DNA from: SYLG01 sp965226945
Lineage (GTDB): Bacteria > Planctomycetota > Planctomycetia > Gemmatales > Gemmataceae
DNA: 64,000 bases
Direction: 5' to 3'
NCBI GenBank assembly: GCA_965226945.1
Contig: OZ245717.1
Span: 1,054,001 to 1,118,000, forward strand
The notes beneath the pieces were generated by a model. It was not told the origin of the DNA, did no database searches, and saw only the letters and a program-made list of their open reading frames with translations. Of the stretch, positions 52,628 to 62,047 are shown in pieces (within the stretch, counting starts at the first letter, position 1; each line of letters opens with the position of its first letter). The position numbers were made by a program, and so were the translations under genes.

Positions 52628-52729
52628 GCGGATCTCTCCTGATACCGTGCTGATCCTTTGAATCCGATGAAACGATACACTTCGGCACTGCGCATAGCAC
52701 TCGGTTTCGAAGGAAGCAAGAACGAAAAC

Positions 52730-52761
52730 GCCCCGGTGAGGTCCAAGAACCTCACCGGGGC
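52730..52761 (-). terminator. Rho-independent terminator after the copy B secreted protein
   Basis: A 13-bp perfect GC-rich stem (52730-52742 with 52749-52761) and a 6-nt loop are followed on the minus strand by GTTTTCGTT. It ends the 52897 transcript and separates the two duplicated units. Confidence 0.8.
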
Positions 52762-52896
52762 TTTGCCACTTCCGACTGGCTCTCAGGATGTTCCCGATGA
52801 CAGGTTGTCGGGAAAAGGACGGGCGAACCCGGTTTGGTTCCAGTTCTCTTCTTTCTCCGCACCTGCGCGTGAGAGGGTCTTTTGTTTTGAGAAATC

Positions 52897-54060
52897 TCAG
52901 TCTTTCGCCGCGTGGATGAGGAGCATGGACCAGGTTCGGTCCTGGGGTTTGGTGGTGTCGACCACCAAATAGTTGCCCGGTTTGGGAGTATTTACGGCGC
53001 TTGATCCGTGGCCCGATCGTGCCCCTCGTTGCTGAGAGAACTCGGACTTCAAAATGAATGGAACGGGAGCGCTTTCATTCGACGGATCCGGCTCAAGATG
53101 AATTTTGACTCCATGCTTGGTAACCTTATCCTCTTTCGTGAAATCAATCATGTTGATTCTTTGCGCAAGATAAAAATTGGCAACAATCTCCATCATTTCT
53201 GGATAGATATTGGTCGGAGTTTCGTAGCTTTCTTCAACGATGGACCAAATTTCCGTATTCTTTAGCTCTTTTCGTGACTTCTTGATCGTTCGCGCCTCAA
53301 GCGTGGTTCCCGATTTTTCAAACCAGGCGTGAACCTCCTTCTCGGGCACACCGTTTTGGCATTTTCCGTTGAAACATGACCATGAATAACCCGGAGAAGG
53401 AAGATCTCCCCCATCCACATAAAGGAGTTCCAATCGCACGACCCGCTCGGGAGGCAACGGCCGATTTTTCGCAGTCACGAGCATGACGCAATCCATGTTC
53501 TTCGTGGGATGCGGGGATTGCAGAACGAGCGTGTCGCCCTCGGCCAATTCAACGTCGGCATCCTGACCAAACGGAACATTCTCTCCGTCCATCTGCACAG
53601 ACATCCCCAGGTTGAGGGCAACCTTGGCTCCCTTGCCATTCGCGGTGACACGGTAATTGCAAGGCCAAGGGCTCCTCTCTTTCACTGCGAAATAATCCCA
53701 GGTGGCCCACCTTTGGCTTCCCGATCCCGATAAAGAAGAATCTTGGCGAGCCGGACCGAAGAATTGGAATTTCACCACCGGTTCCTTCATCATCCACACA
53801 TCCGGTTTGCCTTGAACCTTTGCGAGCCAGGCCGTGCGCTCCTTCGCCGAAATGACGCTACAGCGCTCATGCGGACCGGGTTTTTGAGCAAGCAAAAGCC
53901 CCGGCCCTTCTAAATATTGAAACGTCAGCGTGCACTGGCCAGTTTCCTTCGCCGTGGAGGTTTTGTCTTGCGACGATTGTTGAGCCGAAAGAGAGCTTCC
54001 ACCCGTCCAACTGCTCGCAAGTAGAATCAGGCCGAGCAGGATGCCCTTACTCTTCCGCAT
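52897..54060 (-). CDS. Secreted protein of unknown function, copy B of a tandem pair
   Basis: The 387-residue product is the paralogue of the 51043 gene, with its own signal peptide (GILLGLILLASSWTGGSSL). Its middle region is different (QRWATWDYFAVKERSPW; VALNLGMSVQMDGENV), while the last 200 residues match copy A almost exactly. No enzymatic motif is recognised. A hairpin terminator lies downstream. The copy B lipoprotein gene is about 50 nt upstream, so the unit order is the same as in copy A. Confidence 0.75.
   Translation of the reverse strand: MRKSKGILLGLILLASSWTGGSSLSAQQSSQDKTSTAKETGQCTLTFQYLEGPGLLLAQKPGPHERCSVISAKERTAWLAKVQGKPDVWMMKEPVVKFQFFGPARQDSSLSGSGSQRWATWDYFAVKERSPWPCNYRVTANGKGAKVALNLGMSVQMDGENVPFGQDADVELAEGDTLVLQSPHPTKNMDCVMLVTAKNRPLPPERVVRLELLYVDGGDLPSPGYSWSCFNGKCQNGVPEKEVHAWFEKSGTTLEARTIKKSRKELKNTEIWSIVEESYETPTNIYPEMMEIVANFYLAQRINMIDFTKEDKVTKHGVKIHLEPDPSNESAPVPFILKSEFSQQRGARSGHGSSAVNTPKPGNYLVVDTTKPQDRTWSMLLIHAAKD
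52915..53483. repeat. 569-bp near-identical tract, copy B
   Basis: Partner of 51061-51629 at a constant offset of 1854 nt. Confidence 0.85.
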
Positions 54061-54111
54061 AAAAATCTCCTCGATAGAACGAAACCGGGCGCAAAAAATT
54101 CTGATCAGGAT

Positions 54112-54510
54112 TCACCGAGAATTCGTGCCGATACTCGCGCTCACCTCAACCTGCGTCGACTTTTGCGGCGCTCCGAGCACCGTGGTGACCTCACCATTTC
54201 TGGGCGGTGCATAGGTCATGGTCACTTCAACACTGCCGTCTTTTCGCTGTTTGAAATGAATATGAGAATAACGCTCCCAATCGAATGGGATTTCCTGGAC
54301 CTTGGCGAACTCTTGCAATTCGCGCTGCGTGGCCGGCCAGCGATTGTGGTGCTCTCGAAAGCGACCACTCACATAGCCGATTTCCTGCGTGTCCTGCATC
54401 ATCTCGGCGACGCCACCAATCCACTTTTCAGCGATCTTGGTAAAAAATGCGGCGCAGGAACAAAGGCTCAACAACATCAAGGGGAGAAAGGTCGCGATGA
54501 TTTTTTTCAC
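54112..54510 (-). CDS. Small lipoprotein, copy B of a tandem pair
   Basis: The 132-residue product (from the GTG at 54510) has a lipoprotein-type signal (IIATFLPLMLLSLCSC) and shares HNRWPATQRELQEF and DGSVEVTMTYAPPRNG with copy A. GGGAG lies 8 nt before the GTG, as in copy A, which decides the start over an ATG 24 nt upstream. Function unknown. Confidence 0.75.
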   Translation of the reverse strand: MKKIIATFLPLMLLSLCSCAAFFTKIAEKWIGGVAEMMQDTQEIGYVSGRFREHHNRWPATQRELQEFAKVQEIPFDWERYSHIHFKQRKDGSVEVTMTYAPPRNGEVTTVLGAPQKSTQVEVSASIGTNSR

Positions 54511-54750
54511 GGTGATCGCTCCCGATAGGCTCAAGATCGATTCGAATTTCCAGGTCGATCATTGCCTACCGTGCGCATAGCGCTCTCATCATTTCGAAAC
54601 AATCCCGCTCGGGCGGCGCGAGTTTGGCTGGCCCGTCCAATGACCTTTCCGCGGTCGTCACCCAGGCTTTGAGGTCCGACTCCACAAATTTCTCTTCCTA
54701 ACGATGTTTCAGTCCCAAAATCTAACGGCAAAGCGATAACCGCGAGGTCA

Positions 54751-55257
54751 TCAACTCTTCTTGGGCTGGAAGAGTTCGACAGGGTTGCCCGACGGGTCGT
54801 CCAACAGAATTTGGGACCCACCAGGGCCGCTAATGATGTCATTGCGGAACTGTACTAACCCCGCGTCGCGGAGTCGCTTGACCTCCGCAGCCAAGTCCTC
54901 CACCTCGATGTGAACACGGTTCCAGCCACCGGGGACAGGCTTGGTGCCATCGGGCATGGCACGACGACCGGAACTCTCCTTTCCACTGAGGAGAAGGCGC
55001 ACCCCATCTCGACTGACTGAAGCAAAGGCAGGGCTTGCGTCTTGCTCAACGGTAAATCCCAGATGGGTCGTGTAGAATTTCACGGCAGCGGGAACATCGT
55101 CGATCATGTAGCGGATGCTGACGGTGGACATCGGTTTGTTTTCCTTTGGTTTCTTCTCATTCGTAGTCCTGGTTTCCTCGCCCTTCTGGCTGAAGCCCGA
55201 TACCGAAAAGCTCCAGCCCAGCAAGATGACACAGATAAAAACGGCTAGAGTTTTCAT
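54751..55257 (-). CDS. Secreted VOC/glyoxalase-fold protein
   Basis: The 168-residue product has a signal peptide (LAVFICVILLGWSFSVSG), a Lys-rich linker and one VOC domain: IRYMIDDVPAAVKFYTTHLG, VSRDGVRLLLSG, NRVHIEVEDLAAEVKRLRDAG and DPSGNPVELFQP. The His and Glu of the second half (VHIEV; VELF) are likely metal ligands, while the first-half ligand is unclear. Start ATG 55257 has AAAGGAA upstream; MSTVSIRYM would be a cytoplasmic alternative start inside. It follows the AraC gene on the same strand by 127 nt and may be regulated by it. The substrate is unknown; glyoxalase activity is not established. Confidence 0.82.
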   Translation of the reverse strand: MKTLAVFICVILLGWSFSVSGFSQKGEETRTTNEKKPKENKPMSTVSIRYMIDDVPAAVKFYTTHLGFTVEQDASPAFASVSRDGVRLLLSGKESSGRRAMPDGTKPVPGGWNRVHIEVEDLAAEVKRLRDAGLVQFRNDIISGPGGSQILLDDPSGNPVELFQPKKS

Positions 55258-55384
55258 GGAGTTCCTTTCTAGAGATGGAGCGTTCTGGAGAGGGTCTTGA
55301 AACCGGTAACAAAGCGAGCGCCGCCTTTGCACGACATGGGCGATGATACCGTAGGTTGGAAACCCCGGATTGGATAAAATTGAC

Positions 55385-56209
55385 CTACCCTTGCTGCGGG
55401 ACATGGTTCGGGAGCACTGGCTCACTCGATCGACGGAGGTACTCCCCGGGGCTAAGGCCCGAGAATTCCTGGAAGTCGCGGATGAGGTGGGACTGATCGA
55501 AATAGCCACAGGTAACGGCGACTCGCGCCCAGTCCGCCATCTCGGCCTTTTGCACCCGTTGCCGAGCCATTTGAAAGCGATTCAGGCGCGAATAGAGCTT
55601 TGGCGTCAGCCCGACCTCGGCCGCGAACACCTGGATGAATCGCCGCTGGCTCAGGCCAATGTGACGAGCCACGTCAGCGACCCTTGCCGCTGGACCCCTT
55701 TGCGCAAACGCGGCAAGGGCAATTGAGACGGCATAATGGGGCCCAGGAGTGCGATGCAGTCGCGCGAGAAGCGATTGCTGCAGCACAGAAAACCGCTCGG
55801 CATGGGTGACACTCTCACACAGTCGCTCGCGAAATTCGATGGCTGAAGAGCCCCAGAGGGCTTCAAGGTCGATGTGCGCGTTCGCAAATTCCGTGGCCGG
55901 CGCGCCAAGAAACGGAAACGCGCCTCCGGGTCGAAAATGGACGCCGATCATCGAGGCGTGTTGTTGCGGGTCGATCGAGAAACATCGACCATATGGCCCC
56001 GAGACCACCGCCCCAGAAAACCTCTTACAGCGATCTCGCTGGAGTGGGTCGTAAATCCTTATCTCATCCTCATGAAGGTTAATCACAAGTTCAAATGTAC
56101 CGGAGGGGAGAATGCTCTCGCGCTGATGGGACGGAGCATCCGAGCACAGCCAGAAACGCTCGACGAGGTCGGCCAGCGGTGGAGGCGGGTTGTAGGAACG
56201 ATAAATCAT
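55385..56209 (-). CDS. AraC-family transcriptional regulator
   Basis: The 274-residue protein has an N-terminal domain of the DUF6597 type (MIYRSYNPPPPLADLVERFW; ILPSGTFELVINLHED; GVHFRPGGAFPFLG) and a C-terminal AraC double helix-turn-helix: VADVARHIGLSQRRFIQVF and WARVAVTCGYFDQSHLIRDF, ending FSGLSPGEYLR. It probably senses a small ligand. The VOC gene is next downstream. The ATG at 56209 gives the full N-terminal pattern. Confidence 0.9.
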   Translation of the reverse strand: MIYRSYNPPPPLADLVERFWLCSDAPSHQRESILPSGTFELVINLHEDEIRIYDPLQRDRCKRFSGAVVSGPYGRCFSIDPQQHASMIGVHFRPGGAFPFLGAPATEFANAHIDLEALWGSSAIEFRERLCESVTHAERFSVLQQSLLARLHRTPGPHYAVSIALAAFAQRGPAARVADVARHIGLSQRRFIQVFAAEVGLTPKLYSRLNRFQMARQRVQKAEMADWARVAVTCGYFDQSHLIRDFQEFSGLSPGEYLRRSSEPVLPNHVPQQG

Positions 56210-56365
56210 CTTTGGCGCATCTTCTTATGTGGTCATCCTAGCAGGTCAATTGAAGCAAATGCTATCGGCCCTGCGAGAAAGCACTCCTCATTCATCGCCC
56301 GTGCGGCCAGATGGCGAAGATCCCTGGCAAAAGTTAAAGCCCATGGAAAAAGGGGTGGCCAATGA

Positions 56366-56405
56366 AAAAGCCCCGTTGAGGTCCAAGGACCTCAACGGGG
56401 CTTTT
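56366..56405 (-). terminator. Rho-independent terminator after the secretin-like gene
   Basis: An 18-bp perfect stem (56366-56383 with 56388-56405) with a 4-nt loop has A and T runs on its sides, so it works on the minus strand and possibly on both. It lies 34 nt past the secretin-like stop. Confidence 0.9.
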
Positions 56406-56438
56406 GTTACTTCCGAGCGGTGCTCAGGATTTTCCCGA

Positions 56439-59400
56439 TTACGGGTTGTTGGGGAAGGGGCGAGCGAACCCGGTTTGGTTTAGTTCCTCTTCCTCCTGGA
56501 TGATGATGCGAGGCGTCACCATCATGAGCATGCTCTGCGTTTCCCGGCCGTAACCGGTGTTACGGAAGAGACGATTGATATAGGGAATCTTGCTCAGCAC
56601 CGGAGGACCATATTCGCTGCGGCTTTCGCTCAAGCGCTTGAATCCACCCATGAGCACCGTGCCGCCGTCCGGCACCGCGACGGTGGTCTGGACGAACAGA
56701 GTGTTGATGATCGGCTGCTGAATGAACTGGGTGAAGGTGATCGGATCCGAAGGGTTCGGATTCACCAGGTTACCCGTTTGCGGGAAGATCGGCACCACGA
56801 TCGGGAAGAGTTGCACCGGCCCGGGGACCAGGTTCGTCAACTGGATCGAAGGCGTCAGACGGACCACGCGGCGGTCGGCCGAGATGATCGCTTGCAAGCT
56901 CATCTGGAAGCCGATCGGCTGCTCGGTCACAACCGGGGTGAAGGTGATGTTGCCGTTCGCCAGCGGGGTGACCGCGACGTCGGTCAAGAAGAACTGGCTG
57001 TCGAAGACACCAAGGGCCGAAGTCTGGCCGTTGAACATGGTGATCTTGGGCGCTTGCATGACGTTGGTACGGTTGTCACCCTGGGCCGCTTCCATGAAGA
57101 GGAACACCTGGATGTCGCTCAAGAAGGCCAGGCCAAGGCTGATACCGCCCGAACCAGGGAGACCGGGATAACCACCGAACACCGGATTGGTCAAACCGAA
57201 GCTGGTGTTGTTGACCGGGATGTCCAGGTCGGTGGTGAAGGTTCCCGCGGGGGTCAGACCGCCGATCAGGCCGTGCATGTTCGGGTCGTTGATGTACCCG
57301 GCAGGCTTGTACGAGTTCGAGACGATTTGCGGCTCGAAGCGCGAGGTGTTGCGATCGGTCTTGATGTTCATGTTGAAGTTCACACCGATGCGCTCGTAGA
57401 AATCTTCGGCGATCGAGATGAAGCGGATTTCGATCGCGACTTCCTGGTCGAGCAGGCGGCGCAGGTTATTGAGCAGGTCCTGGACCTGTTCCTGAATATC
57501 GGGAGTCTGGTTGATGACCAGCGAGTTGGTCAGCGGGAAGAACTCGATCGAGCCGGGGCCGCCGACCGTATTCCACGATTGCGGATTGATCGTCGCGGTG
57601 ATCAGCTTGATCAGCGTGTCTTCGGTCGTTTGACCGCCACGCTTGCTGACGGTCACATTGGGCGAATCGCCTTGCAGACCGCCGCCGGAGGGGCTGCCGA
57701 CACCCGTGCCGCCGGAAAGGCTGTAAGGCGCCTGGATCGGGGTTGGGTTGCCGCCCGAAATCCCGGGGTTGTTGCCGCCCGCCATGGTCTGGCGGGTCGC
57801 ACCGCGGTTCGTGAGCGGCTGGCCCGCCTTGAGGGAACCGAAGTTCTCAAGCGGAGTGATCAGGTCGGTCACCTGGTAGGTGACGGTTTGCAGCTTGCCG
57901 CGAGCCTGAGACTCGGTCGTGATCAGGAGCACTTCGTCCTTGATGACGTAGGTCAGGTGCGCGCTGCGCAGCATCAGGTTGAGCGCCGACTTGAGCGAAA
58001 CTTGCTCAAGCATCAACGTGACGGGACGTTCGAGGCTGACGCCTTCTTCTTCGAGGGCGGCGACATCGGGAACGATGTTGATGTTGTAGTACTTGCGCAG
58101 ATCTTCCAGAGCTTCTCGCAAGGTGATGTCTTTGAAGTTGATGTTCACAGGCGTGTTGAGACGCGATTCGATTTCGCGATCGGCCGCGGTGGTGCGCCTT
58201 GGCGTGGCCAGCGTGGTCAGCGACGAGTTGCGGCGGTTGCGCCGTTCGGCAGCGCCTTCGGCGCCGCCATCGAGGGGCTTGTTCACCGTGAGCATCGTGC
58301 CCATCGATTCGGCGTCGGTCATGCCTTCGAAGAAGAACTTTTCTCGTTCGTTCTTGGCTCCCTTGGCGACCGACACATTGCGCTGCATCTTGGCCATGCT
58401 TACCGCGGCGGCCGCCATGCTGTTATCGGGATCGAGCTCGTGGGCGCGCATCGCGAAGCTCTCGGCTTCGAGATATTTCGCCTCTTTGAAAGCCTGGTTG
58501 AACAGCTTCATCTGTTCGGAGACCTTCTTTTGCTTGTTCTCCTCGGCCAGTTGTTTCTGGCTGATCGAGTTGCGCTTGGTGTCGCGAACGACGTTGTCCT
58601 TTTCCAGGAATTCCTTCTGCGCCTTGAGCAGCTTGAAGTGCTGCAAGCGCGATTCGACCGGACGCTTCAAGAGCGCGAGCTTGGTGGCGTCAAGCTGGGC
58701 ATCGTTGAGCTGGCTCAGATGATCCTGAAGGATTTCCAGCGCGGCGTCGGTCTGACCGGCGCGGAACTTCTCGGCGGCTTCACGCTGGGCATCGAGACCC
58801 TGCTGGCGAAGCTGGCTGAACTTCACTTCCTTGATCGCTTGCGCCGCTTCGACCAGATCGGTTTTCGGCGCGGCGCCGGCGGGACCGTTGTCCGCACCTG
58901 GCAATCCAGGGATGTCGGTACCGGGCTTGACCCGGGCGATGGGGCCGCTGCCACCCATTCCGGGCTTTTCCAGATCGGAGCGGACGAGACCCTGGAGCGC
59001 GGGGCTTTGCAGCAGTTCTTTTTTGCGCGAAGCACGTTCCTTGTCGAGGAACTTGTCCTGGACGGTGGTGAAGATCGCCAGCGCCTGGCTGTATTCCTTG
59101 CGGTTGTAAGCGGCGACACCGGCATCGAAGGTGCGCTTCGCTTCCAGGCCGCGTTGATTGCCATCTTCGGTGTCGATGGTTCGCAGAAGCGCCGAGGCTT
59201 CGTCTTTCACGCCATAGGGCCCCTGGTGCGCTTCTTCGGCAAGGCGGCGGGCGTTGGTGCCTTGGCCGGCGCGCAGTTCGGCGCGCGCCTTGTCAAGAAG
59301 GGCCTTGCCGGGGTTGGTGCTGTCGCCGGGCGTTCCGACGGGCAGCGGCGGAGTCAATTCCTTGGAGTCGGGGAAACCGCCGGGCAAAGGCGGCAGGCCG

Positions 59401-61670
59401 GTTGGGGCTCCTGGTAGAGGAGGCAGGGCGCTTTGCGGAGATGGCAATGGAGGAATGCCGCCGACAAAGCTGTCCTTCGTGGTCGATTCCTTGGCGGGTT
59501 GCGCCGCGGAAGCGAGCCATTTGGCCTTGGCGTCGACCGTGGATTGATCGAGGCCGAATTCCTTGGCGAGCGAGCGGGCGCGATCGATTTCCATGCGGGC
59601 AAGCTGGAACGAGTCCGCGCCGCCCTTCGAGGCGATGTCGTTGACCGTGGCCAGGCTGAGCGCCACTTGCTTGGCAGCCATCCGGTTGAGATCGCTGAGC
59701 ACTTCTTCGGGCGTCGCCACGCCTGGAGGCAACGAACCCCCGCCCATGCGTTGAGCTTGAATGACCTTGGCGCGGGCTTCAACGAGTCGGCCCTTGGCTT
59801 GCAGCGCGCGAGCTTCGTCAAGCAGCGCGGGAACGGAGGTGTCTGCATGTTCCTTGGCGCCAGGCAGCGGCGGAATGCCGACCAGCCCGCTGACGGTGCC
59901 TTCGGCCTTGGAGACCGCATCGTCGACCTTGGACCCGACGGCCTGAGCCGCGCCGGCGACCTGAGAAATCGCGCGGTCGGTGGTGTCGGTTGCCTTCTTG
60001 ACGGTTTCCTGGGTTTTTTCGAGGTTCTTCTTGATCGACTGGTCCGCCCGGTTGACCGCCGAGTTCGCCTTGTTCTCAGCCTTGTTGGCCGTCTGGGTGA
60101 TGGCGGTGTCGAGCTTGTTGGTCACCTTCTTGCGAAGGCGTGCCGATTCGATTTCCGCAATCAGCTTCTGGGGGCGATCGCCCAGTTCCCAGATGCTGTA
60201 AGGGCCGTGCAATTGCTGGGCGCGGTAGGCGGCGCGGGTGGCTTTCTCGTAATCGCCGCCATCGTAGAGCTTGCGCGCTTCGATGAGCACCTTGACCGAT
60301 TCATCCTGATTGCGCTTGTTGAGCGCCTTTTCGATTTCGCCGCGCAGACGATCCGGATTGTCGTCGAAGAGGCCCCAACGGGCCGTCGTGTTGGCCTTGA
60401 GCTTCATGACCATTTCGGTCGCCTGATCCAGTTCGCCCTTGGAGAACAGGAGCCGGGCGGCCTTGAGCTGTTGCTCGGGGCTGAGTTTGCCGGCATCGGC
60501 CACATTCATCGCGTTTTTGGCGGCGTCGGACTTTTGAATTTCCGCGAGAACCCGCTCGGGGGTATCTTCCCACCAGGGCAAGTTGGCGCGAGTCGCACGC
60601 GCTTTTTCCGCGATCTGGCGGGCGGAGGTCATATCCCCCTTCTGCATCGCGGCGCGGCTTTCCTTGACGAGCGAGCGGCAGTGGGCTTCCGCTTCGGGAT
60701 TGGCAAATCCCAGATCGCTTGCCGAGGCCTGCACGATGCCCGAAACCGAGTTGGGCGTGGCGGCCCTTGAGGTCGTACTCGGCGCCGCGCTGGCAGTGCG
60801 GGTCGACTTGGCTTCGAGGATGTCCTTGAGCAAACGAGTGGGATTGTCGAGCGCGAAACGGAAGGTCAAGGGACCGGCGGCGCGGTCGGCGGCCTTGGCC
60901 AGCTTCTCGGCCAGTTCCAGGTCGTTGGCAGCCAGCGCCTGATGTCCGGCGGTCAACAGGAAGCGGGCATCGTTGCGCGATTTCTGAATATCGTCGCGCA
61001 GTTTGGAAGGAGTGTCTTCGCTGGCGCTGAAGGTGACCCGCAGGCTTTCCGCCTCGCGAATCTTCTGCTCGGCGGCCTCGAACTTCCCATCCATGGTCAA
61101 GCTGCGGCCTTCCGCGATCAAGGCGCGCGCCTTGGAAGCTGAGTCGGAACCGCGGTCGGCGGCGCGAGCCGTGGTGCGGCCCGAATGGACTTTTTCTTGA
61201 AGCGATGCAAATTTCTGCTTGGATGCGGCGGAGAAGTATTGTTCGTTCGCTTCGAGGCGGCGCAATAGATCCGAGGCCGAATTGACCTGGCCTTTGTCGA
61301 CCAACTGCTGGACCGCGGCCAGGCTCGCTTCGGCTTCCTTGCGTTGGCGTAGCGCATCTTGATTGGCGCTCATCAAGCGGCTCAGCTCGGTCCGCTCGGT
61401 CGGCGTCAGGTCCGATTGCAGCACTTGCGCTTCGCGGAACAATTTCGCCGCGGCTTCATAGTCGCCCTTGCGTTGGGCTTCGATCGCCCCGGTCAAGGAG
61501 GCATGGGCCTTGCCCGTCGTGCCAAGCGTGGAACGCTTGGTAAAAGGAAGCTCGAATTTCGATGCTTCTTGAGCGGAGATCTTACCGCTCGAAAAAGTAG
61601 AAGCCAGCGATCCTGCTAGGAACGCGGCCACCAGTTTCCAACCTCGATTGCTTTTGTGCCGGACGACCAT
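56439..61670 (-). CDS. Large secretin-like protein (type II/III secretion family) with helical repeat N-terminus
   Basis: The 1743-residue protein has a signal peptide (GWKLVAAFLAGSLASTFSSG). Residues about 40-1150 are long helical, TPR-like repeats rich in Ala, Lys and Glu (EAQRKGDYEAAAKLFREAQ; YDGGDYEKATRAAYRAQQ), with proline/glycine linkers. An STN-like segment follows (INFKDITLREALEDLRKYYN; LEQVSLKSALNLMLRSAHL). The C-terminal part is a secretin: N3-like EQVQDLLNNLRRLLDQEVAI and the signature VPDGGTVLMGGFKRLSESR. It ends QTGFARPFPNN. GGAGGAAAGGAAG precedes the ATG. It should form an outer-membrane pore. No type II ATPase or pseudopilin gene is in the window, so the machine it serves is unknown. 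Confidence 0.85.
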   Translation of the reverse strand: MVVRHKSNRGWKLVAAFLAGSLASTFSSGKISAQEASKFELPFTKRSTLGTTGKAHASLTGAIEAQRKGDYEAAAKLFREAQVLQSDLTPTERTELSRLMSANQDALRQRKEAEASLAAVQQLVDKGQVNSASDLLRRLEANEQYFSAASKQKFASLQEKVHSGRTTARAADRGSDSASKARALIAEGRSLTMDGKFEAAEQKIREAESLRVTFSASEDTPSKLRDDIQKSRNDARFLLTAGHQALAANDLELAEKLAKAADRAAGPLTFRFALDNPTRLLKDILEAKSTRTASAAPSTTSRAATPNSVSGIVQASASDLGFANPEAEAHCRSLVKESRAAMQKGDMTSARQIAEKARATRANLPWWEDTPERVLAEIQKSDAAKNAMNVADAGKLSPEQQLKAARLLFSKGELDQATEMVMKLKANTTARWGLFDDNPDRLRGEIEKALNKRNQDESVKVLIEARKLYDGGDYEKATRAAYRAQQLHGPYSIWELGDRPQKLIAEIESARLRKKVTNKLDTAITQTANKAENKANSAVNRADQSIKKNLEKTQETVKKATDTTDRAISQVAGAAQAVGSKVDDAVSKAEGTVSGLVGIPPLPGAKEHADTSVPALLDEARALQAKGRLVEARAKVIQAQRMGGGSLPPGVATPEEVLSDLNRMAAKQVALSLATVNDIASKGGADSFQLARMEIDRARSLAKEFGLDQSTVDAKAKWLASAAQPAKESTTKDSFVGGIPPLPSPQSALPPLPGAPTGLPPLPGGFPDSKELTPPLPVGTPGDSTNPGKALLDKARAELRAGQGTNARRLAEEAHQGPYGVKDEASALLRTIDTEDGNQRGLEAKRTFDAGVAAYNRKEYSQALAIFTTVQDKFLDKERASRKKELLQSPALQGLVRSDLEKPGMGGSGPIARVKPGTDIPGLPGADNGPAGAAPKTDLVEAAQAIKEVKFSQLRQQGLDAQREAAEKFRAGQTDAALEILQDHLSQLNDAQLDATKLALLKRPVESRLQHFKLLKAQKEFLEKDNVVRDTKRNSISQKQLAEENKQKKVSEQMKLFNQAFKEAKYLEAESFAMRAHELDPDNSMAAAAVSMAKMQRNVSVAKGAKNEREKFFFEGMTDAESMGTMLTVNKPLDGGAEGAAERRNRRNSSLTTLATPRRTTAADREIESRLNTPVNINFKDITLREALEDLRKYYNINIVPDVAALEEEGVSLERPVTLMLEQVSLKSALNLMLRSAHLTYVIKDEVLLITTESQARGKLQTVTYQVTDLITPLENFGSLKAGQPLTNRGATRQTMAGGNNPGISGGNPTPIQAPYSLSGGTGVGSPSGGGLQGDSPNVTVSKRGGQTTEDTLIKLITATINPQSWNTVGGPGSIEFFPLTNSLVINQTPDIQEQVQDLLNNLRRLLDQEVAIEIRFISIAEDFYERIGVNFNMNIKTDRNTSRFEPQIVSNSYKPAGYINDPNMHGLIGGLTPAGTFTTDLDIPVNNTSFGLTNPVFGGYPGLPGSGGISLGLAFLSDIQVFLFMEAAQGDNRTNVMQAPKITMFNGQTSALGVFDSQFFLTDVAVTPLANGNITFTPVVTEQPIGFQMSLQAIISADRRVVRLTPSIQLTNLVPGPVQLFPIVVPIFPQTGNLVNPNPSDPITFTQFIQQPIINTLFVQTTVAVPDGGTVLMGGFKRLSESRSEYGPPVLSKIPYINRLFRNTGYGRETQSMLMMVTPRIIIQEEEELNQTGFARPFPNNP

Positions 61671-62047
61671 GGCTTCCTTTCCTCCCCTTGACCCAAGTCC
61701 CCACCACCCCCGGTGGGCGTTGATTCTGAATGACGGCTTCCGAGCCGGTCAGTCCCCTGATCCGCTCCGAGTTGGGAAATCCCTGATTTTCCCCAACTCG
61801 AGACCCAGGTGTAGGATTCATGGGGACCGGACCATACGCCGCCAAAGCGGCGAGCATGGAATTTCCCCAAGGCGCTCGGACCATAATCAGGCATAAAAAC
61901 GGAATCAAGGCCATCTTTACCAAAGTCATTCAAAGTTGAAAAAAATGCCAAACTTCGATGATTCCGGAAGTTGCGACAAAATCCCAAGGCCCTCATTTGA
62001 GAGTTCCCAGAGGTCACATGGAATAAAAAAATGAGGTGAATCGCACG
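61671..62047. other. Intergenic region upstream of the secretin-like gene
   Basis: About 377 nt without a gene. A 12-bp inverted repeat with a 1-nt bulge (61768-61779 with 61788-61800) lies about 100 nt upstream of the secretin start; it could be a leader element or operator, but there is no matching motif. An AT-rich stretch at 61920-61990 may hold a promoter. Confidence 0.5.

Noticed and set aside
56778..60770. Long plus-strand reading frames (up to 879 codons) opposite the secretin-like gene
   Set aside because: They lie fully antisense to a gene with clear secretin motifs and have an Arg/Gly/Asp/Val-rich composition typical of GC-rich shadows.
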